The translations under genes were made by a program, and so were the position numbers. Shown here one piece after another: positions 7,317 through 16,844 of a stretch of DNA of 64,000 nt. The notes beneath the pieces were generated by a model. The model had not been told where the DNA came from. It saw nothing but the letters and a program-made list of their open reading frames with translations, and did no database searches. This DNA is from Pedobacter alluvionis (GTDB lineage Bacteria; Bacteroidota; Bacteroidia; Sphingobacteriales; Sphingobacteriaceae). The stretch's first letter is position 1; each line of letters starts with the position of its first letter. The DNA lies in the NCBI RefSeq assembly GCF_003664035.1, contig NZ_RCCK01000010.1:1178001-1242000 (forward strand), given 5' to 3'.

Positions 7317-9326
7317 ATGTCTGAAACCAATAACTTAATCCACGCTTCATCACCATATTTATTACAGCATGCCCACAATCCTGTTAATTGGTATGAATGG
7401 GGGGCAGAAGCATTAGAAAAGGCCAAAGCAGAAAATAAGCTCATATTGGTGAGCATTGGCTATTCGGCCTGCCATTGGTGCCATGTAATGGAGCGCGAAA
7501 GTTTCGAAAACCATGAAGTAGCCGAAGTGATGAACCAGCATTTTGTATGCATTAAAGTTGATAGGGAAGAACGTCCGGATATTGATCAGATTTATATGTA
7601 TGCCATTCAACTCATGACAGGTAGTGGCGGCTGGCCTTTAAACTGCATCTGTTTGCCAGATCAACGCCCAATTTATGGAGGCACTTATTTCCGGAAAAAC
7701 GATTGGATTAATATTCTGGAAAATGTTGCTGCACTTTGGGCAAACGAACCCGATAAGGCCATTCAATATGCGGAGCGCCTAACTTCAGGCATTAAAGACA
7801 GTGAAAAGATAATTCCAGCGCTTGAAACAGAAGAATACACTAACGATCACCTTACTGAAATTATCGATCCCTGGAAACGCCATTTCGATATTGGTTACGG
7901 AGGTTATAATCGTGCACCGAAATTCCCCTTACCCAATAATTGGGTCTTTTTATTGCGTTATGGCTTTTTAAAAGATGATGAATCGGTTTTTACAGTTGTT
8001 TGTCATACGCTCGAAGAAATGAGCAGGGGAGGTATTTACGATCAGATTGGAGGAGGTTTCGCCCGTTATTCGGTTGATGATAAATGGCATGTACCGCATT
8101 TTGAGAAGATGCTTTACGATAATGCACAACTGATTAGTTTGTATGCTGAAGCTTATCAATGTACTAAGTTCGATTCTTTTAAACAGACCGTGGTAGAAAC
8201 TGTAAATTGGGTTTCTGATGAGATGACTTCTGCAGATGGATTGTTTTATTCGGCATTAGATGCGGATAGCGAAGGAGTAGAGGGCAAGTTTTACATCTGG
8301 GATAAAGCAGAATTCGATCAGGTTTTAGGAGAAGATGCCCAATTAATCGGTGCTTATTACAACATTACCGAAGATGGTAATTGGGAAGAAGAACAAACCA
8401 ATATCCTGCGCAAAACCATCAGCGATGATGATTTACTTGCGAAATTTGATATTACGGCTGAGGTACTTTATGATAAGGTAAACGCAGCTAAAACAAAATT
8501 AATGGCTGTGCGGAGTAAAAGGATCAGGCCAGGTTTAGATGATAAATGTTTAACAGCATGGAACGGTATGATGATTAAAGCACTGGCCGATGCGGCTCAG
8601 GTTTTAAGTCACAATCAATATTATGAAAAGGCCTCTGCTGCGGCTAATTTTATCTTAACTCACCTAAAATCGGAAAAAGGAGGTTTATACCGGAACTATA
8701 AAAACGGAAAAGCATCTATTACAGGTTTTTTAGATGATTACGCGTTTTTTATCGAAGCTTTAATTGCATTATACGAATATGATTTTGATGAAAAATGGCT
8801 GGAAGAAGCTAAATCGTTTACTGATTATGTAATCGCTAATTTTTATGATCCGGATTCACCCATGTTTTTTTATACCTCTGCCGAAAGTGAAGGTTTAATT
8901 GCCCGCAAACATGAAGTGATGGACAATGTAATTCCTGCTTCGAGCTCCGTAATGGCACAAAACTTAAAAAAACTGGGATTGCTTTTTGATATTGAAAAAT
9001 ATAATGAAAAAGCTTCTGAAATGCTTGCTGCGGTTCATCCGAAGATTAAAAGTTATGGCTCTGCCTATTCAAATTGGGCCATTCAATTACTGAATGAAAT
9101 TTATGGCATAAATGAAATTGCCATTACCGGTTTAGAAACGGATGTTGTTAAATTAGAATTAAGCGGGCATTATATTCCGAATAAAATTACATTGGGTGGA
9201 ACAAAAAGTAACTTACCGCTGTTAAAAGGTAAGCAAAGCAATGAAACAAAAGTTTATATTTGCCGAAATAAAGTATGCCAGTTGCCGGTTAACACTGTTG
9301 AGGACGCATTAGAGTATTTACAATAA
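7317..9326 (+). CDS. DUF255 thioredoxin-domain protein (YyaL/SPATA20 family)
   Basis: A 669-residue protein of full family length. Residues 1-~165 are the DUF255 thioredoxin-like domain, opening with the diagnostic [20 protein letters not shown] and carrying Cys52-His-Trp-Cys55 ([10 protein letters not shown]) and [13 protein letters not shown]. The remainder is an alpha/alpha barrel of the six-hairpin glycosidase/epimerase type (for example [44 protein letters not shown]). The family is widespread but has no established substrate; the CxxC suggests redox activity and the barrel resembles sugar-processing enzymes, but no reaction should be assumed. No signal peptide, so cytoplasmic. The slyD-type gene follows after 10 bp, probably in one operon. 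Confidence 0.9.
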   Translation: MSETNNLIHASSPYLLQHAHNPVNWYEWGAEALEKAKAENKLILVSIGYSACHWCHVMERESFENHEVAEVMNQHFVCIKVDREERPDIDQIYMYAIQLMTGSGGWPLNCICLPDQRPIYGGTYFRKNDWINILENVAALWANEPDKAIQYAERLTSGIKDSEKIIPALETEEYTNDHLTEIIDPWKRHFDIGYGGYNRAPKFPLPNNWVFLLRYGFLKDDESVFTVVCHTLEEMSRGGIYDQIGGGFARYSVDDKWHVPHFEKMLYDNAQLISLYAEAYQCTKFDSFKQTVVETVNWVSDEMTSADGLFYSALDADSEGVEGKFYIWDKAEFDQVLGEDAQLIGAYYNITEDGNWEEEQTNILRKTISDDDLLAKFDITAEVLYDKVNAAKTKLMAVRSKRIRPGLDDKCLTAWNGMMIKALADAAQVLSHNQYYEKASAAANFILTHLKSEKGGLYRNYKNGKASITGFLDDYAFFIEALIALYEYDFDEKWLEEAKSFTDYVIANFYDPDSPMFFYTSAESEGLIARKHEVMDNVIPASSSVMAQNLKKLGLLFDIEKYNEKASEMLAAVHPKIKSYGSAYSNWAIQLLNEIYGINEIAITGLETDVVKLELSGHYIPNKITLGGTKSNLPLLKGKQSNETKVYICRNKVCQLPVNTVEDALEYLQ

Positions 9327-9336
9327 ATTAATTTAA

Positions 9337-9843
9337 ATGAATATTTCACCAAACTCTGTAGTAGCGTTAACTTACGAATTGCATACTACTAACGAAGAAG
9401 GACAACAAGTTTTTGTAGAAAAAGCTGATGAAGAAAATCCTTTAGTATTTTTATATGGCGTTGGCATGATGTTGCCTAAATTTGAAGAACACTTAACCGG
9501 TTTAAAAACTGGTGATGAATATGGCTTCGAACTATCTGCTGCAGATGGTTATGGTGATATCGATCCGGGAGCTTTCGCCGATCTTCCAAAAACAATGTTT
9601 ACCGAAGCTGGTGGCGAATTGCCAAACGTTGGTGATGTGATTCCATTGCAAGATAACAATGGTAACCAGTTTAGAGCTGGTGTTACTGCTGTTCACGACG
9701 AAACCATTTCAGTAGATTTAAATCACCCAATGGCGGGTAAAAATTTAGTGTTTAGCGGTGTGATTTTAAATGTACGCGAAGCTACTCAAGATGAATTGGC
9801 TCATGGTCATGCTCACGGAGCTGATGGTCATTCAGGTCACTAG
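9337..9843 (+). CDS. slyD: FKBP-type peptidyl-prolyl cis-trans isomerase, SlyD-like
   Basis: A 168-residue cytoplasmic FKBP-fold isomerase and chaperone. The N-terminal strand NSVVALTYELHTTNEEGQQV, the VFLYGVGMMLPKFEEHLTGL segment, the inserted flap of SlyD proteins (AADGYGDIDPGAFADLPKTM) and the FKBP closing part HPMAGKNLVFSGVILNV are all in order. The C-terminus is His-rich (HGHAHGADGHSGH), the nickel/metal-binding tail typical of SlyD. It catalyses proline isomerisation during folding and may deliver metal. It follows the DUF255 gene by 10 bp and is closed by a large hairpin at 9861-9911. Confidence 0.88.
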   Translation: MNISPNSVVALTYELHTTNEEGQQVFVEKADEENPLVFLYGVGMMLPKFEEHLTGLKTGDEYGFELSAADGYGDIDPGAFADLPKTMFTEAGGELPNVGDVIPLQDNNGNQFRAGVTAVHDETISVDLNHPMAGKNLVFSGVILNVREATQDELAHGHAHGADGHSGH

Positions 9844-9860
9844 TTAATATAAACGATTTT

Positions 9861-9911
9861 AAAGAAGTCAAGTTTTAAATAGCAGCTTTGCTATTTAAAC
9901 TTGACTTCTTT
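9861..9911. terminator. Bidirectional terminator
   Basis: AAAGAAGTCAAG... at 9861-9883 pairs with ...CTTGACTTCTTT at 9890-9911 (about 22 pairs, one bulged T). A-rich and T-rich flanks on each side suit termination in both directions, between the converging slyD and Uma2 genes. Confidence 0.75.
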
Positions 9912-9929
9912 CGTTTAAATATCCTTGTT

Positions 9930-10550
9930 CTAATCCTGAAAAACCTCTTCTAAAATAAGTTTAAAGCCTGGTATAATCGTTGTGATAACCTCTTCGCCCT
10001 CAGTGAGCAGTTTGGTAGGCTGAAACTTGCCACTATCATCAAGGATATACCTGAAAAATGTTTTATCCGAAGAACTCACAATCCAGTATTCTTTAACGCC
10101 TGCTTCTTCGTAAACTTCATATTTGTTGATCAGCTCTTTTTTATTGTTGCCAGGTGATAAAATCTCGACAACTATATCCGGTGCGCCAATACACCCACGT
10201 TTATCCAGTTTAGTCGGATCACAAACCACCACAATATCTGGTTGCACTACAGTGAAAACTTCTTTATCATCTACACTTTTCTTGGCTAAACGGACATCAA
10301 AAGGAGCGGAATAGACACGACAGGATTTTCCATTTAACGCATTGTAAATTGGTCCAAAAATATTGGCTAAAATACCCTGGTGAATTCGAGAAGGAGCAGG
10401 ACTCATTTTGAACAAGTGTCCTTTAATAATTTCTAAGCGTTCCTCAAATTCGAAGCGCAAATAATCTGCATAACTGTAGGTTGCAGAAAAATCGACCTCG
10501 TTAAGCGTCTTAAATGTAGGTAGTTCATCTTCAGTTGGATATGGCTTCAT
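9930..10550 (-). CDS. Uma2 family endonuclease-like protein (copy 2)
   Basis: A 206-residue Uma2 (DUF820) protein, a PD-(D/E)xK-fold family. Visible motifs: VVQPDIVVVCD (Asp105), APDIVVEILSPGN (Asp125, Glu129) and INKYEVYEEAGVKEYWIV (Lys143 region). Uma2 proteins are predicted DNases found in many copies in cyanobacteria and some Bacteroidota; their cellular job is unsettled. It lies 10 bp downstream of a near-identical paralogue with the same strand and reading length, so the pair arose by recent tandem duplication and is probably co-transcribed. The acidic catalytic residues are kept in both. Alternative: a decoy or regulator without nuclease activity. Confidence 0.85.
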   Translation of the reverse strand: MKPYPTEDELPTFKTLNEVDFSATYSYADYLRFEFEERLEIIKGHLFKMSPAPSRIHQGILANIFGPIYNALNGKSCRVYSAPFDVRLAKKSVDDKEVFTVVQPDIVVVCDPTKLDKRGCIGAPDIVVEILSPGNNKKELINKYEVYEEAGVKEYWIVSSSDKTFFRYILDDSGKFQPTKLLTEGEEVITTIIPGFKLILEEVFQD

Positions 10551-10560
10551 GTTTTTTGTT

Positions 10561-11190
10561 TTAATCCTGAAAAACCTCTTCTAGGATAAGTTTTAAACCT
10601 GGTATAATCGTTGTGGTTACCTCTTCGCCCTCAGTGAGTAGTTTTGTCGGTTGAAACTTGCCTTTATCATCAAGGATATACCTGAAAAATGATTTATCCG
10701 AAGGACTTACAATCCAATATTCTTTAACGCCTGCTTCTTCGTAGACTTCATATTTGTTAATCAGTTCTTTTTTGTTATTGCCTGGCGATAAAATTTCGAC
10801 AACAATATCTGGTGCGCCAATGCAGCCACGCTTATCCAGTTTAGTCGGATCACAAACCACCACGATATCGGGTTGCACAACAGTAAAAACTTCTCTGTCA
10901 TCCTGAGTTTTCTTGGCTAAACGCACATCAAAAGGCGCTGAATACACTTCGCATTGATGACCATTCAATGCATTGTAAATTGGTACGTAAATTCTTCCTG
11001 ATATTTTTTGGTGCATCCTGGAAGGGGCCGGGCTCATCTCAAAAATGTAGCCTTTAATAATCTCTAAGCGCTCTTCAAATTCAAAGCGCATATAATCTGC
11101 ATAACTGTAAATAGCAGAAAAATCTACCTCATTAAGGGTTTTAATTGGAGGTAGCTCATCTTCGGTAGGGTATGGCTTGATATTTTTCAT
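10561..11190 (-). CDS. Uma2 family endonuclease-like protein (copy 1)
   Basis: A 209-residue Uma2 (DUF820) protein, upstream member of the tandem pair. It shares nearly all of its sequence with the downstream copy, including the PYPTEDELP start, QPDIVVVCDPTKLDKRGCIG, APDIVVEILSPG and the LILEEVFQD end. Differences cluster between residues 45 and 100 (for example YIFEMSPAPSRMHQKISGRI here against HLFKMSPAPSRIHQGILANI in the other). That region of the PD-(D/E)xK fold may contact substrate, so the copies might differ in specificity; this is inference. No adjacent methylase or antitoxin is visible. The start ATG is 40 bp downstream of the end of an AT-rich leader. Confidence 0.85.
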   Translation of the reverse strand: MKNIKPYPTEDELPPIKTLNEVDFSAIYSYADYMRFEFEERLEIIKGYIFEMSPAPSRMHQKISGRIYVPIYNALNGHQCEVYSAPFDVRLAKKTQDDREVFTVVQPDIVVVCDPTKLDKRGCIGAPDIVVEILSPGNNKKELINKYEVYEEAGVKEYWIVSPSDKSFFRYILDDKGKFQPTKLLTEGEEVTTTIIPGLKLILEEVFQD

Positions 11191-11229
11191 ATGAGGTATT
11201 TAACCAAATATACTAAATATCTTAGTTTT

Positions 11230-12450
11230 TTAAAAATCAATTTTCAACCGCAGTCCACCATTGGTAAGGTTAAGGTTTTCTTTAGAGAAAGTTTTCATGG
11301 GCAACCTTAAAAAAGGCTCGATAGCAATGTTATTCTTTTTGGATATTTTTTGTTTGTAGCCCAAAGAGAAATTGTAGAATCCGATATATTTATCAGGATC
11401 TAAATTCGCTTCAGGTTGAGGCTCCACAGTTTTTTCTTTCACAATTAAGGTTTTCGAATCTGCATAACCATTTACTGCCGGAGAAGAGAAACTCTGAACC
11501 TGATTTATAATATAGCTGTTTTGCTGCGAATTATTTAAAACAGCAAGTGCAGAAACCCCAATATTGGTATAAAGTTTATCATTGATATTGTATTTTAATT
11601 CTAATGGAACATTAATTCCACGCACTTTGGCATCAACTGATGCCAGGTTTTTGCCTGATAAGGTTTGTGGTGCAGAAGCATCTAAAGATTCTGTTGTACT
11701 AATAGAGGCATACGATACGCCAGAACTTATTGATAATTTGTTGGCGATGGCATACGACAAAGAAAATCCATAATTCATGGTTACCTTATTGTCATTACCC
11801 ATAGCAGGGGCAACGTATACATCAGGCTGCCATTTAGAGTTACCACTTACTTTATCGGCTGGTTTTTGTTGGTTTGCATAGCTATCCTGAGCAAGCAACT
11901 TTTCGAAATTTGTTTGTGTACCGGGTTGAGGTTTCTTGTTCTCCGTTAAAATATTGAACTGTTTGGATTTCAGGTTGGAAAGATTAACACCAGCAAGTTT
12001 ACTATCCAAAAGATTATTATTTACGGGAGTTAATTCTTCTGCTGTATTAATAAGAGGATAACTGGTCTCCTGAGATAATAATGGGTTTAGGTTTTCCGTA
12101 ATTTTTGTTGAACGAATGGTAGCTATATTATTTGCAGCAGTTGCATTGTTGTTTAATGATGTTGGATTGGTTTTAGTTTCAGTAACTACATTTGTATTTC
12201 CATCGGCTGCAGGGATTTGCTGCGCTTTAGGCTTAATTACCAAAACTTGTTTTTTCTGATCTATATTATTTTGTGCAAAAAATACACCTCCGAAGATTAA
12301 AATTAAGGCAGCAGCAGCCCACAAAGGCCAGTAAGCAATGCCTCGTCTCTTGTTTTTTTTCTCCGAAAAGCGCTCCCATGCACCATTAGAATAAGCTTCC
12401 TCATGGTTTTGGAGTTGCGCAGTAATATGCTCAATTAATTCCTTATCCAT
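11230..12450 (-). CDS. Membrane-anchored beta-barrel-like partner of the ECF sigma factor
   Basis: A 406-residue protein with unusual layout: residues 1-~38 cytoplasmic and charged (MDKELIEHITAQLQNHEEAY, then a KKNKRRG stop), one transmembrane helix at ~41-60 (WPLWAAAALILIFGGVFFA), a long Asn/Thr-rich spacer, and a C-terminal ~200 residues of outer-membrane beta-barrel type ending GGLRLKIDF with a terminal Phe. It overlaps the sigma factor gene by 8 bp, so translation is coupled. The N-terminus is the size of a small anti-sigma domain, which with the context suggests a sigma regulator; this is inferred from position and topology, and no zinc anti-sigma motif is present. The trailing barrel could be a sensor. 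Confidence 0.65.
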   Translation of the reverse strand: MDKELIEHITAQLQNHEEAYSNGAWERFSEKKNKRRGIAYWPLWAAAALILIFGGVFFAQNNIDQKKQVLVIKPKAQQIPAADGNTNVVTETKTNPTSLNNNATAANNIATIRSTKITENLNPLLSQETSYPLINTAEELTPVNNNLLDSKLAGVNLSNLKSKQFNILTENKKPQPGTQTNFEKLLAQDSYANQQKPADKVSGNSKWQPDVYVAPAMGNDNKVTMNYGFSLSYAIANKLSISSGVSYASISTTESLDASAPQTLSGKNLASVDAKVRGINVPLELKYNINDKLYTNIGVSALAVLNNSQQNSYIINQVQSFSSPAVNGYADSKTLIVKEKTVEPQPEANLDPDKYIGFYNFSLGYKQKISKKNNIAIEPFLRLPMKTFSKENLNLTNGGLRLKIDF

Positions 12451-13027
12451 TTTTTTCGTATGAATTAACCATGGTATTTAGGTAAAGGGTACGTAACTTA
12501 TTTTTAGAACGTGTAAGGTAAACACGACTGGAACTTTCAGGAATGTTTAACATCTTCGAAATTTCATCGTGGGCAAAGCCCTCAATTTCATATAAGTTAA
12601 ATACCAGTCTCTGCGTATCTGGTAAATGATTTAGTAAATTCAAAATATCATTAACGTGTAGTTCCGAAGCAATCGAAACCTGGGTAGCCGGATGTTCGCT
12701 TTCTGCTAAATCATCAACATAGAACTGAACTTTCGAACTCCGAATCTTGTCTATCGCCGTCCGCGAAGCAATCTGGGCAATCCAGCCTTTAAATGATCTT
12801 TGTAATTCTTCCGGATTCTTTGGTGCTTTGAAGCCACCAACATGTTTGAAAATCTTGATAAAGCTATCATTTACAAGCTCTTCACTATCCGAAGTATTCT
12901 TGGTATACCTTAAAATTATGCCCATTAAATAGCCGTAAAATGATTTATACATCATTTCTTTACAGCTATTGTCGTTTTTTACACAGCCTTTTAAAATTTC
13001 CTCAAAACTGAGTATTTTTTTTATCAC
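12443..13027 (-). CDS. RNA polymerase ECF sigma factor
   Basis: A 194-residue sigma-70 family extracytoplasmic-function factor. Region 2 spans roughly residues 20-95 (YKSFYGYLMGIILRYTKN, SEELVNDSFIKIFKHVGGF, FKGWIAQIASRTAIDKIRSS), and region 4 roughly 130-185 (LLNHLPDTQRLVFNLYEIEG, HDEISKMLNIPESSSRVYLT), the latter the helix-turn-helix for the -35 element. It directs RNA polymerase to a stress or envelope regulon. The next gene overlaps it by 8 bp and encodes a membrane-anchored partner, the usual layout for ECF factors held by a membrane regulator. Target promoters cannot be identified here. Confidence 0.9.
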   Translation of the reverse strand: MIKKILSFEEILKGCVKNDNSCKEMMYKSFYGYLMGIILRYTKNTSDSEELVNDSFIKIFKHVGGFKAPKNPEELQRSFKGWIAQIASRTAIDKIRSSKVQFYVDDLAESEHPATQVSIASELHVNDILNLLNHLPDTQRLVFNLYEIEGFAHDEISKMLNIPESSSRVYLTRSKNKLRTLYLNTMVNSYEKNG

Positions 13028-13147
13028 CCCCGTAAAGGACTATTTATTAAAGGTTTATCATGATTAATTATTGCAAATTTAAGAAAAATAACACCACCCA
13101 GTTTTTGGGCAGTGTCTATTTTCGCTTTCACAGGTAGAGTGAATATT

Positions 13148-13843
13148 TTATTTGTTCGTCATCACTGATAAGCCAACGCCCGTACTATCGGTTTTGCTTG
13201 ATAAGCCCTTAGCCCAGATGGTATAAATTTTGCCTTTTTCGATTTTAACTGCTGGCAAGCTAACTTTAACTGTTCCGCCTTGTTTTAATTCAAAAGTGTA
13301 GCTGTCATTTGGTGTAATATTGCTAAAAGTAGTGAACTCTTTAAATGCTTTTGCGGCAAATAATGGTGTATCTGTACCTGCAATGCCCAAATCAAATGGT
13401 GCAGAACCCGGACTTAAGTTTACAAAACGAACTTTAGCCTTATCGGTTTCAGGTGCTTTTAAATCATCCTCAAGGATTAAAAGTTTTGTAGATTTTAAGG
13501 TATCTACTACGAAAACCGAATAAAATGATCCTGATTTTAAGGTAGCGTTAGCAGTGGTTAAATATTTTAAAGTATCCTTTTTTGCAACACCAACCAATCT
13601 TATTCCCGGATAAGCAGCATAATAGCCAAGATCTTTAGTATAGGTAAAGCTGTTTATTTTTTGGTTATCCAATATAAAATCAAGCGCAGCCGTTCCTGGT
13701 GATGCATGAATAAAGCCAATACCTGCAGCTTCTATCGGATCATTGTTAAAATCCTTTTTGCAGGCAGTTATGGTTAAAGTTATAGCCAGGAGAGAGAGTA
13801 TAATTTTTGTCGTAGTGCTAAAATTTTTCAAATCCGTTTTCAT
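13148..13843 (-). CDS. DUF4397 domain lipoprotein
   Basis: A 231-residue lipoprotein: signal peptide with lipobox LTITAC (Cys28), then a DUF4397-type beta domain with the repeated phrase FIHASPGTAALDF / FVNLSPGSAPFDL (about residues 44-56 and 139-152), marking two immunoglobulin-like halves. DUF4397 proteins are surface or periplasmic lipoproteins common in Bacteroidota with no proven role. It is a single gene between the sigma factor and the ABC-F gene; a hairpin at 13962-13988 separates it from the latter. Confidence 0.8.
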   Translation of the reverse strand: MKTDLKNFSTTTKIILSLLAITLTITACKKDFNNDPIEAAGIGFIHASPGTAALDFILDNQKINSFTYTKDLGYYAAYPGIRLVGVAKKDTLKYLTTANATLKSGSFYSVFVVDTLKSTKLLILEDDLKAPETDKAKVRFVNLSPGSAPFDLGIAGTDTPLFAAKAFKEFTTFSNITPNDSYTFELKQGGTVKVSLPAVKIEKGKIYTIWAKGLSSKTDSTGVGLSVMTNK

Positions 13844-13961
13844 TTTAATGTTTTAAATCAATCTTTAAACAAAGTTGGTTAATGGCCATTAACGCTTTTT
13901 TCTTGTAAAACGATTAACAGAATGAAAACGCTACACCAGTGCTGATTTTTTTTGCAAAAGA

Positions 13962-13988
13962 AAAGCCGCATGGTTTTCATGCGGCTTT
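13962..13988. terminator. Terminator after the ABC-F gene
   Basis: AAAGCCGCATG (13962-13972) pairs perfectly with CATGCGGCTTT (13978-13988) around a 5-base loop. Read on the minus strand it follows the ABC-F stop codon by 22 bp and ends in a run of T. Confidence 0.75.
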
Positions 13989-14010
13989 AAACAATATTTT
14001 AAGCGTAAAA

Positions 14011-15633
14011 TTAAGCGTACATTTCTTCCCTTAATTTGGCAACATCACTGCTGTTGATATATTCATCATAAGTCATCAACTTATCAATAGTACCTTTTGG
14101 TGTAATTTCGATAATGCGGTTGGCAACGGTTTCTGTTAACTGGTGATCTCGTGAGGTGAATAATATGGCACCCTTAAAATCTTTCATGCCATTATTCAGT
14201 GCCTCAATAGATTCAAGATCCAGGTGATTGGTTGGCTCATCAAACATTAATAAGTTAGCTTGTTGTAACATCATTCTGGAGAACATACAACGCATTTTCT
14301 CACCTCCTGAAAGCACTTTTACGTTTTTAAGTACTTCTTCGCCTGAGAATAACATTCGACCTAAAAAGCTGCGTACAAATTGTTCATCGGCATCGGTACC
14401 AGAGTACTCACGTAACCAATCTACCAGGTTTTCATCTTTACCTGCAAAATATTCAGAGTTATCATTCGGAATATCTGCGGTGCTAATGGTAACGCCCCAT
14501 TTAAATTCGCCTCTATGGTCTGTATCTCTTCCCGTTAAAACATCATAAAATGCTGCGGTAGCTAAACTGTTTTGAGATATCACTGCAATTTTATCTCCTT
14601 TATTTACCATAAAGGTCACTTTGTCGAATAAAATACCATCATTTCCACTTTTGCCTAAAGCATCAACCTGTAAAATCTGGTCTCCAGCCTCGCGACCGGT
14701 ATTATTGAATATAATGGCCGGATATTTTCTGCTCGATGCTTTAATTTCGGTGATATCTATTTTATCTAAAGCTTTTTTACGGGAAGTAGCCTGTTTTGAT
14801 TTAGAGGCATTTGCACTGAACCTACGGATAAATTCCTGTAGCTCCTTTACCTTATCTTCCATTTTCTTATTCTGGTCGCTGCGTTGTTTTAATGCCAGCT
14901 GACTAGATTCGTACCAGAAAGTATAGTTACCGGTGTAGATGCTCATTTTGGCAAAATCGATATCTACGATATGCGTACAAACCGCATCTAAAAAGTGCCT
15001 GTCGTGAGATACAACCAAAACAATGTTCTGATAATCGGCTAGGAAGTTTTCTAACCAGGCAATGGTTTCGATATCCAAATCGTTGGTAGGCTCATCCAGT
15101 AATAAAATATCCGGATTGCCAAACAGGGCCTGTGCTAATAAAACACGTACTTTTTGTGTATTATCCAGCTCCTTTAACAATTTGTAGTGATTATCTTCAG
15201 TTATGCCTAAATTGCTCAACATCGTTGCCGCGTTGCTTTCCATGTTCCAGCCATCCATTTCTGCAAAAAGATTTTCAAGCTCTCCGGCGCGTTCACCATC
15301 CTTCTCAGAGAAATCTTCTTTCATATAAATGGCATCTTTCTCTTTCATGATGGCATAAAGTTCTTTATGGCCAATCATTACGGTTTCTAATACCGAAAAC
15401 TCATCAAATTCGTAATGGTTTTGCTTTAAAACGGCCATTCTTTCACCTGGAGTAAAAGCCACACTGCCAGAGGTTTGATTCACTTCTCCTGATAAAATTT
15501 TAAGAAAAGTAGATTTACCTGCGCCATTAGCCCCAATTACACCATAGCAGTTGCCTTGGGTAAATTTTAGGTTAACATCTTCAAATAATGTGCGTTTGCC
15601 GTACCGTAATGATAAATTAGAAACTGAAATCAT
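14011..15633 (-). CDS. ABC-F family ATPase (YbiT-like)
   Basis: A 540-residue protein with two ABC ATPase domains and no membrane segment. Domain 1: Walker A GANGAGKST (34-42), Walker B with ILLLDEPTNDLD, H-loop VVSHDRHFL. Its signature is LDNTQKVRV in place of LSGGQ, as in YbiT. A charged linker with KKMEDKVKELQEFIRRF follows, the region that enters the ribosome in ABC-F factors. Domain 2 has a good signature (LSGGEKMR), Walker B (LMFDEPTNHLD) and H-loop (TSRDHQ), but no recognisable Walker A where it should be (IAVISQNSLATAAFYDVLTG). ABC-F proteins bind the ribosomal E site and rescue or tune translation. Single gene with its own terminator. Confidence 0.87.
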   Translation of the reverse strand: MISVSNLSLRYGKRTLFEDVNLKFTQGNCYGVIGANGAGKSTFLKILSGEVNQTSGSVAFTPGERMAVLKQNHYEFDEFSVLETVMIGHKELYAIMKEKDAIYMKEDFSEKDGERAGELENLFAEMDGWNMESNAATMLSNLGITEDNHYKLLKELDNTQKVRVLLAQALFGNPDILLLDEPTNDLDIETIAWLENFLADYQNIVLVVSHDRHFLDAVCTHIVDIDFAKMSIYTGNYTFWYESSQLALKQRSDQNKKMEDKVKELQEFIRRFSANASKSKQATSRKKALDKIDITEIKASSRKYPAIIFNNTGREAGDQILQVDALGKSGNDGILFDKVTFMVNKGDKIAVISQNSLATAAFYDVLTGRDTDHRGEFKWGVTISTADIPNDNSEYFAGKDENLVDWLREYSGTDADEQFVRSFLGRMLFSGEEVLKNVKVLSGGEKMRCMFSRMMLQQANLLMFDEPTNHLDLESIEALNNGMKDFKGAILFTSRDHQLTETVANRIIEITPKGTIDKLMTYDEYINSSDVAKLREEMYA

Positions 15634-16138
15634 GCTATAATTGAAATAAGCCGCAAAGATAGGGAAAAAGGTTGAGGGTAGGAAAGTCTTTAATTGTTTG
15701 ATTGTTTTATTGTTGAAAGGTTTGGAGGTTAGAATGTTGAAAGGTTTAAAGTTGAAATGTGTTTGAATGTTGAAAAGTTATAAAGTTTGAAGGATTGGGA
15801 AATGAAGGGCTAGGTACTTTGTGTCTCAGGCAGTCCCGTTATCCGCTTTACTGCGTTGCACTCCGTGTTCGCTACTACCGGGTTTATTTACAAAGGGGCG
15901 AAGCTTCTGGCCAATTGAAATAAATCTTTTATTACGGAACATTAATATATTGATTTTAGTAAACTGTTTCAAAGTGGGGGTACGTCATTCTCGCGCATGC
16001 GGGAATCTTAATGCAAGCTTTAGATTTCCAATCAAGTTGGGAATTACTACTTATCTTAAGGTAATTTGTAGCAAAAAAATAGAATTTCTGATAGGGATTT
16101 AATCTGTTTCTCTCCAGCAAAAAGTTTATTTTAGCTGC
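15634..16138. repeat. Intergenic stretch with low-complexity and dispersed repeats
   Basis: No gene. From 15710 to 15795 there are imperfect direct repeats of GTTGAAAGGTTT-like units. From about 15820 to 15900 is a GC-richer dispersed element (TGCGTTGCACTCCGTG), and at about 15985-16012 the CTCGCGCATGCGGGAATCTT element, which recurs at 52880-52900. Reading frames here translate repeat sequence only. Confidence 0.55.
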
Positions 16139-16699
16139 ATGCTTAACCACTCCTTGCTCGAAACCATAAAAACCACCCTTCAGAAAAGCAAAGTAGAAAA
16201 ATTAGCAGCCATCGCTTCAGAAGATACCTTTTCGGTAAAAGACCTGATCGATTTAAGTTTTTATCATGATGAGCAGATCGGGTTTCGGGCCGCATGGATT
16301 TTGGAAAATGTATTTGCTAAGCATCAGCAAAGATTTCTGCCCTATGCGCTTTATTTTTTGGAGAAATTTCCGCAACAAAGCAATTTATCTGCATTGAGGC
16401 ATTATGTTAAAATACTGGCTTTTATGACCAGGAAAAATGCTTCTATGGAAATCAAGAAAATTCTTGCCGGTTATGATACCGATCATCTGGTAGAGGTTGT
16501 TTTTGCATGGTTAATCGACGAAAAGATTCCGGTAGCTGTTAAATCACATTGTTTAAACATTTTAGCTAATCTAAATACCAGGCACAATTGGATTAAGGAG
16601 GAGCTGTTACAAACTATGGATTTTCTGGTAGACAAAGAAAGCATAGGCTTCTTTGCGAAAGTTAAACAGATCAGGAAGCAATTATCAGTTCGCGGTTGA
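16139..16699 (+). CDS. Hypothetical alpha-helical (HEAT-like) protein
   Basis: A 186-residue cytoplasmic protein I cannot assign to a named family. It is almost wholly helical with a periodic pattern of helix pairs (for example DLSFYHDEQIGFRAAWILEN, LSALRHYVKILAFMTRK, AVKSHCLNILANLNTRHN), which suggests HEAT/ARM-like repeats used for protein contacts. Start is the first ATG, just after a TTTTAGCTGC promoter-like stretch. Single gene, 145 bp before the nitroreductase gene. Function unknown. Confidence 0.6.
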   Translation: MLNHSLLETIKTTLQKSKVEKLAAIASEDTFSVKDLIDLSFYHDEQIGFRAAWILENVFAKHQQRFLPYALYFLEKFPQQSNLSALRHYVKILAFMTRKNASMEIKKILAGYDTDHLVEVVFAWLIDEKIPVAVKSHCLNILANLNTRHNWIKEELLQTMDFLVDKESIGFFAKVKQIRKQLSVRG

Positions 16700-16844
16700 C
16701 AGTTATCAATTTACAGTTTTAAAACGCTCACCCTTCCGGCTTCTATCTTATTTTCAGTTAACATAGCGTCAAATCTTTTAATTGATTTCAAATTTGTTTT
16801 TCTCTTTCAGCTTTAGTCTTTGAGCTTTTAGCTATTTTTACCAA

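Noticed and set aside
15821..16102. Frames of ~60-90 codons before the HEAT-like gene
   Set aside because: They cross known dispersed elements (CTCGCGCATGCGGGAATC) on both strands and have no family.
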